Positions 62,601 through 64,000 of a stretch of 64,000 nucleotides of DNA are shown piece after piece. Origin of the DNA: an uncultured Bacillota bacterium (lineage in GTDB: Bacteria > Bacillota > Clostridia > Christensenellales > UBA1242); the NCBI GenBank assembly GCA_949292985.1, contig CASFBF010000010.1:181561-245560 (forward strand), given 5' to 3'. The notes below the pieces were generated by a model. The model had not been told where the DNA came from. It was given only the letters and a program-made list of their open reading frames with translations, and ran no database searches. A program made the translations under genes and the position numbers. Position 1 is the stretch's first letter. Every line of letters starts with the position of its first letter.

Positions 62601-63782
62601 GTTTACATTTGCTGATGAAGATGTTGCTGAAACACCATCTATTGTTAGGATTCTAACTCCAACATTTTTAATCAAAGATGAAAGATCCCCATCGTGCACG
62701 TCCCTTATTTGTATATTTATTGAGGTGTCAGATAAAGAACTGTTGCCTGCTGACAATCTATACAACTTGTTTGCCGTTAAATTCAATGAAGAGGAAGAAG
62801 TATCATTTATTGTAAACGATCCAACATTTGCTTCAACCACATTTACACTAACATAAGATTTTGCCGCATTTTCATCTGTAGACAAAACTCTAATCGCTTC
62901 ACTGTAAAAAGGAAGCCCTGAAATTTGGCTATTGCTTTCATAAAATTCAAGTTGTTGTTTTGCATCGGCAAAAGCGTAACCGTTTATAATATTATTACTT
63001 GACGGCTCATCTCCTGCAACAAAATATACATCTCCGTCATTAAACACAAAACTTACGCCTGATAAAATCTCTGCATTGGAAACATTAAAGAAAACTTGTT
63101 TCTGACGTTTTTGAGTAATGGCATCGTTTAAATTATCGCTGAACAAATATTTACTTGTTTCAGGATAAAATTTTGTTTGAATTTCGAAATTAGTATTTTC
63201 AGCAATTTTATTTGAAAGACCTTCCCCACCAAACTCTTGACCGGTTGTTGCGTTTATCAAAGTGAATTCAATATCACGAACTGGCACATCAACCGCAATT
63301 GTTATTGTGCTGGAAGTAAGCAAATTATTTTCAGTTGTAATTACTAACTGTGAAATTCCTCCTACATTAGAAGAAAATGGTTGCCCTGTTTTATCAGTGT
63401 AAGCACATTGAACAAGTTCAACTGTAAATTCCTGATCCAAATTTACAACTTCTGGAACAATAATTGTTCCATCTGAAATTTTTCCGTCATCGGTTCTAGT
63501 AACGGCTTTACCTGGCGCAAAACCAAGCGTTATCTGTTTGTTAGTAATTTGTTCTGTTGGCGATGTTATTTTAAGACTAAAATTTTCCACAACTTCATAT
63601 TGTGAATTTTTCTGGTTATAATTTGAATCAACATCTTCCACAACTATTGATTCTGGATATATGTATTGAGGCTTGAAACCTGTTGTTAAATACACTGCTA
63701 AAAAACTACCGCCTATTGCTAACACAAAGACGGTTACAAGTATAACAATCAACTGCCAAGTTTTAGGTGGTTTAAGTTTCAT
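53658..63782 (-). CDS. giant 3374-residue membrane-anchored surface protein
   Basis: One uninterrupted 10.1-kb frame. Residues about 9-32 (TWQLIVILVTVFVLAIGGSFLAVYL) form a membrane segment after a basic tip (MKLKPPK), without an evident cleavage site, so it looks like a signal anchor with the bulk outside. There is no LPxTG, S-layer homology or C-terminal anchor; it ends IIITLTGTSK. The rest is Asn/Thr/Ser/Val/Gly-rich with alternating beta-strand patterns and recurring short patterns such as ING-Y and TxTVTxS, like stacked Ig-like or Big-type domains, with very few Cys. Such proteins are usually adhesins or stalks. AGGGGTGA ribosome site and own promoter; terminator follows. No enzymatic motif seen. 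Confidence 0.9.
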   Translation of the reverse strand: MKLKPPKTWQLIVILVTVFVLAIGGSFLAVYLTTGFKPQYIYPESIVVEDVDSNYNQKNSQYEVVENFSLKITSPTEQITNKQITLGFAPGKAVTRTDDGKISDGTIIVPEVVNLDQEFTVELVQCAYTDKTGQPFSSNVGGISQLVITTENNLLTSSTITIAVDVPVRDIEFTLINATTGQEFGGEGLSNKIAENTNFEIQTKFYPETSKYLFSDNLNDAITQKRQKQVFFNVSNAEILSGVSFVFNDGDVYFVAGDEPSSNNIINGYAFADAKQQLEFYESNSQISGLPFYSEAIRVLSTDENAAKSYVSVNVVEANVGSFTINDTSSSSLNLTANKLYRLSAGNSSLSDTSINIQIRDVHDGDLSSLIKNVGVRILTIDGVSATSSSANVNIVGGDALTLGEGDNVKQYILINSNVKNLNHAYWEISVDGVHQIVLEMVLITADENGEKIIFEENVQRLVYLTSSENVEEQVSWQNVEDEISMSIIYDEKGNIISSQFDKDLNSISYVPTSNIYQKKIFFAYVDESSTLPEGKTVADYVAVSNVGSGRYEISAGVYAYLYPLIGSDLIVKDAFDFKIIFATVRTDAYGNVLMTTSNTYQFEQISDSIDVSVEKTLQGLTSASLQIDAGWLNQPGGNFFAIPTGTSSAFVLDLTLVDGDAEIFRQEYALGKIKFYAAEDSEGELEANNVFTFAEPEITGNKVSVQVSISNVEIEQDLGKDYYVCIAYNNSINTNVWVAEPAGDGQDYYGAVRVYNQTPNAITNSSLDGWTFDVSQTLNVDGSGNINITGTKTGEETVNLSSVTEFNNLINGVTDGNGTKTGGMIIIDQYERQFEYAFDIVSSDSNVVGFSSLGGNQFGVTFGDGTVQGVLVTVRAGNQSFTFTINTQTTGITQILVDGEDQGSISDVYYNVAGKANEIVTLKDKLQIYVSGGQQYLTDEYSFAISQAYISSVDASLWNMFDFGEGVPYNSNNLNYIKFVENFGQSVSIPFVASNESGTLSFTFTLNISSVVSDGLNNLNSVDYGINGVNSGVREKDKPENSTSTDVLVYAGFKIDLNEYLKVTLTDGAFDWGNVSAYKQTYNLRSSSNDVIGVIETIKAVEGESNDLVGTFLTFNDVNVATTKTFTLYAYFDDGGNGNAYAYTRQLTVTILPNFELVANGGAETASLPLTNLLKPDGEMINNILELKRITENGSGLHTSTLGLSLNNSLLKATGYISFSGTTITLADTLDLSYGENEKVITVNLYDPDDQNQVIASCPVTLTVGVTIDDLVNAGVGDWLAKTIIYNGKEMILISNASETFLNQEVKNASVSIQANQYSYSLRTASELNGNKLEFNQTGAISAGQNYYLNIHFSGKIGEVTSTLATIKVPILISMVGDQFASYREGIDDLKNIIEGTHEPKEIDAGSEYLLMAPSQINGKDYLIIDQTTTAQIALIDVQISGTNSEIIIDGNTYSIAIGDNGGISSFGVIGESPQLEITSGTGAKAGQTFVINYSKTYYVESIEEIDEGQYEIVLYSLILSQGANDALTIDGVPYKLEKGLFGWGIAEINGKKVLTALDQSNVSANITFAVPNQYSAFMSISTNQDFNVQSLVIEHVNGLEIENLDAYIVITQTRSSYSLDYNYNLKILPDGEIAQVVYPYNGSTSEFLEMVEGTTEVPTTETIDLKAPMGSDTEHNGEKRISDMFNGEDVSEGATLTLKEVRIGNDVITINPDGSSALDARFGVYVKGTKVTFKNISGQNITVVLERAYTQVYKGDLTYTFSINSQTVEYFIEYTNPTETNGTLDGSTWSLPQGGEKSNLVATTKQRTDVGESNVDPNRVTTTVTNDLPEGYTVSYDPETFTVSVKQPEFVPENATYHIYFAVGGIQIATLNVFVPATVTAEQGNSEVIAGAFYEASDLVTLNGGDVAVTDISIVDPIDSIANKFVTTDATGITIENSIQDFSVTLKFTYQVNGNNGSAIFTYQVKANMSGNLSVNIGNVVAQEEKQTNLSAFTNVIEGKLTNEDWRHLAIVSVSPQDANVIKSDNVGISYGGGIGEDNFLNITPEYVGANTPTTVTITFGYYPLGTNNKPNTTTDPLFTFISTISLTVTPAVSIQVKYPAPGGETLNYESLSAGEYNDFFNSIANFATTSRFVVTNLSSDTTEKIDYSKDFSFSVVEETNVTVTQENGNLTVKRGTGSGLSYATIQIIYKGVMAQYTFYVFDYVITSTTNATINQNGAVETIYADRTKTSNLYGRNRLLELNIKDTASEGSVYSVYAVPVDENSGHSETLLTSFKMNKNYFNRTIYIDHGNNNLVYKDGKLWLNNDGGYEVQLEFRVGAGAGAGVEFSRLAGRVEYRYATNDGSSTLITSEDLTYNGQLNPTDKNWEYDKQATLTVTYSLNGITDGETGLKLIKQMDIAVENSYSEGNPTYIEVEAHKNSVYKLGNLAGITYASTGEPLTAESVANSGAILNVSVVNVGSPSDSPIGTTDWTENGRTKQFVYQNQDGMSYLLFTNITGGDSNKTVYDFYLYAQGCAVDGDYALLEFTYTVDGQTKPFYIVVKIIPDYQVTIANTTVAEAGEVNTVTGDSDNYVSNKERPYEFTPDGSTSIMLASSDQTVEQLISVVRKNWNSTNIANTFTYKITEQQDGTGLNTESSIGKLNLLGEGSSWNKEGSVYTNTGNSISITPAEVIFGVKSYMVEISDMFGYNIRFYFNLVPSSDQQPVVYEAVSTTTFVEGTPFDIGLVHDQISVQTVEDQTEVTVNPSQVPTSNDVSSIILQNIDAWGYTTSDVTKESINGKIDEKYLEEPTFTNVTIENITFMYSEEVVEPVAVTEIKQITLGSEGNQASALPGQTLSYNGIDYTYSITDNGISLTTNISIQSKLEDNDPDKFIILNGHKYAVVFDDEGKQIHTINGRTAVWDEENEVYSLQGVDNIEFTINKNIDEEIVSLTFVFTANTVGTTDYKISLDLSGNPISYSIANASTDARLATDVSLSPLSGVADWGDYYRDLAAGNFVVPTMPGWIYGTSDSATVTITITLSSQGETCEISYSATITKNPQFTSKSKVIVDGEQFALGEYINIASRTSENYGSTKYYDDTLLVIVPIKGQVSLDITFTENGNSKTVTRKINNTNTTRPVSNYLYLSEIYGKTLDPSVEISITWETLTGKDAEVWRHGTQGYVKIDENTETETTFNLEEVTNDTLYIENAGRIVGSEYYSVRKSYVIKVDGEYYQYRHDFYLTSRYTYFDDGLTGGNTVLEVNSTEWEFESNKGYKVERSQWAEDITLYEAIDGSNGGLGQGTGYKLNEIGDYSALRFEVARVDEADPNPPTAFFDEKGILYTGADYQLNNNQYIRINIYVKASGGPNESWTQNDSYDKLIGFIIITLTGTSK

Positions 63783-63831
63783 TATAAATTCACCCCTTTT
63801 TAAGATATTCTTTGCAAATTACTACAATTTA

Positions 63832-63859
63832 ATTATACTTTTTTTGACAAGTTTTGCAA
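63832..63859 (-). promoter_or_regulatory. promoter candidate of the giant gene
   Basis: TTGCAA (63854-63859), 16 bases, TATAAT (63832-63837) on the minus strand, leaving a leader of about 45 bases. The rest of the window end (63860-64000) is A/T-only-like sequence in which I see no gene. Confidence 0.55.
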
Positions 63860-64000
63860 AACAAAAAACATTGATATTTAAATTTTTTATAAATAAAAAT
63901 ATATTACACAAAATAATTCACAGAAACATTTTTGTATTTTTTTCTTTTTAATTAAAAAAATAATAATTTTTGCATTTATTATTTTTATAATTTTTTATAA

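Overview
The window is 64 kb of AT-rich bacterial chromosome using the standard code (TGG for Trp, TAA/TAG/TGA as stops). Gene content and order point to the low-GC Firmicutes, most likely an uncultured Clostridia-type gut bacterium: rpsF-ssb-rpsR-rpmE, prmC-prfA, mrnC-rlmB-sigH, a SpoVB-family flippase, a HelD RNA-polymerase recycling factor, sigma-A type promoters (TTGACA/17/TATAAT) and strong AGGAGG ribosome binding sites. I cannot name the species. No prophage, transposase, CRISPR array or conjugation gene is visible.

Layout. 1-4.4 kb (minus): glycolytic pgk-tpiA (tpiA cut by the window edge), dusB and a flippase. 4.5-6.7 kb: three poorly characterised genes. 6.75-8 kb (plus): rplI overlapping a GT32-type glycosyltransferase. 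8-15 kb (minus): prfA, a DUF1385-PrmC fusion, rpmE, rpsR, ssb, rpsF and secA. 15.1-22.6 kb (plus): an unknown 968-residue membrane protein with an exact 120-bp duplication, then ychF, mrnC, rlmB, a SigH-type sigma factor and an ABC exporter. 22.6-23.15 kb: initiator tRNA followed by three 116-bp tandem repeats, each ending in a copy of the tRNA 3' end. 23.2-32 kb (minus): rlmA, an unusual metG, gyrA, gyrB and two membrane proteins. 32-38 kb (plus): a polynucleotide-kinase/RdgB-like fusion, a 1274-residue DUF4011-type helicase-nuclease, a small membrane protein and ogt. 38-46.7 kb (minus): an SDR enzyme, a membrane protein, tRNA-Arg with a duplicated 5' end, a three-gene ABC-2 exporter and hisS-tmk-uvrC. 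46.7-47.2 kb: a non-coding region with two perfect DnaA boxes, a palindrome-rich core and an orphan terminator. 47.2-63.8 kb: helD, a DUF2188 protein, an HtrA-like lipoprotein protease, a nucleoside hydrolase, cardiolipin synthase and a 3374-residue surface-type protein filling 10 kb.

Most genes are core housekeeping: translation and its termination (prfA with its methyltransferase), topology and repair (gyrBA, uvrC, ogt, helicases) and envelope building (secA, cls, flippase, ABC exporters). The most unusual signals are non-coding: duplicated tRNA ends with inserted palindromic sequence at both tRNA genes, a structured 46.8-47.0 kb region, and several genes whose -10 box lies six bases before the ATG with no ribosome binding site. 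Among proteins the two fusions, the MetRS with a KASSS loop and the two large unknown proteins stand out.
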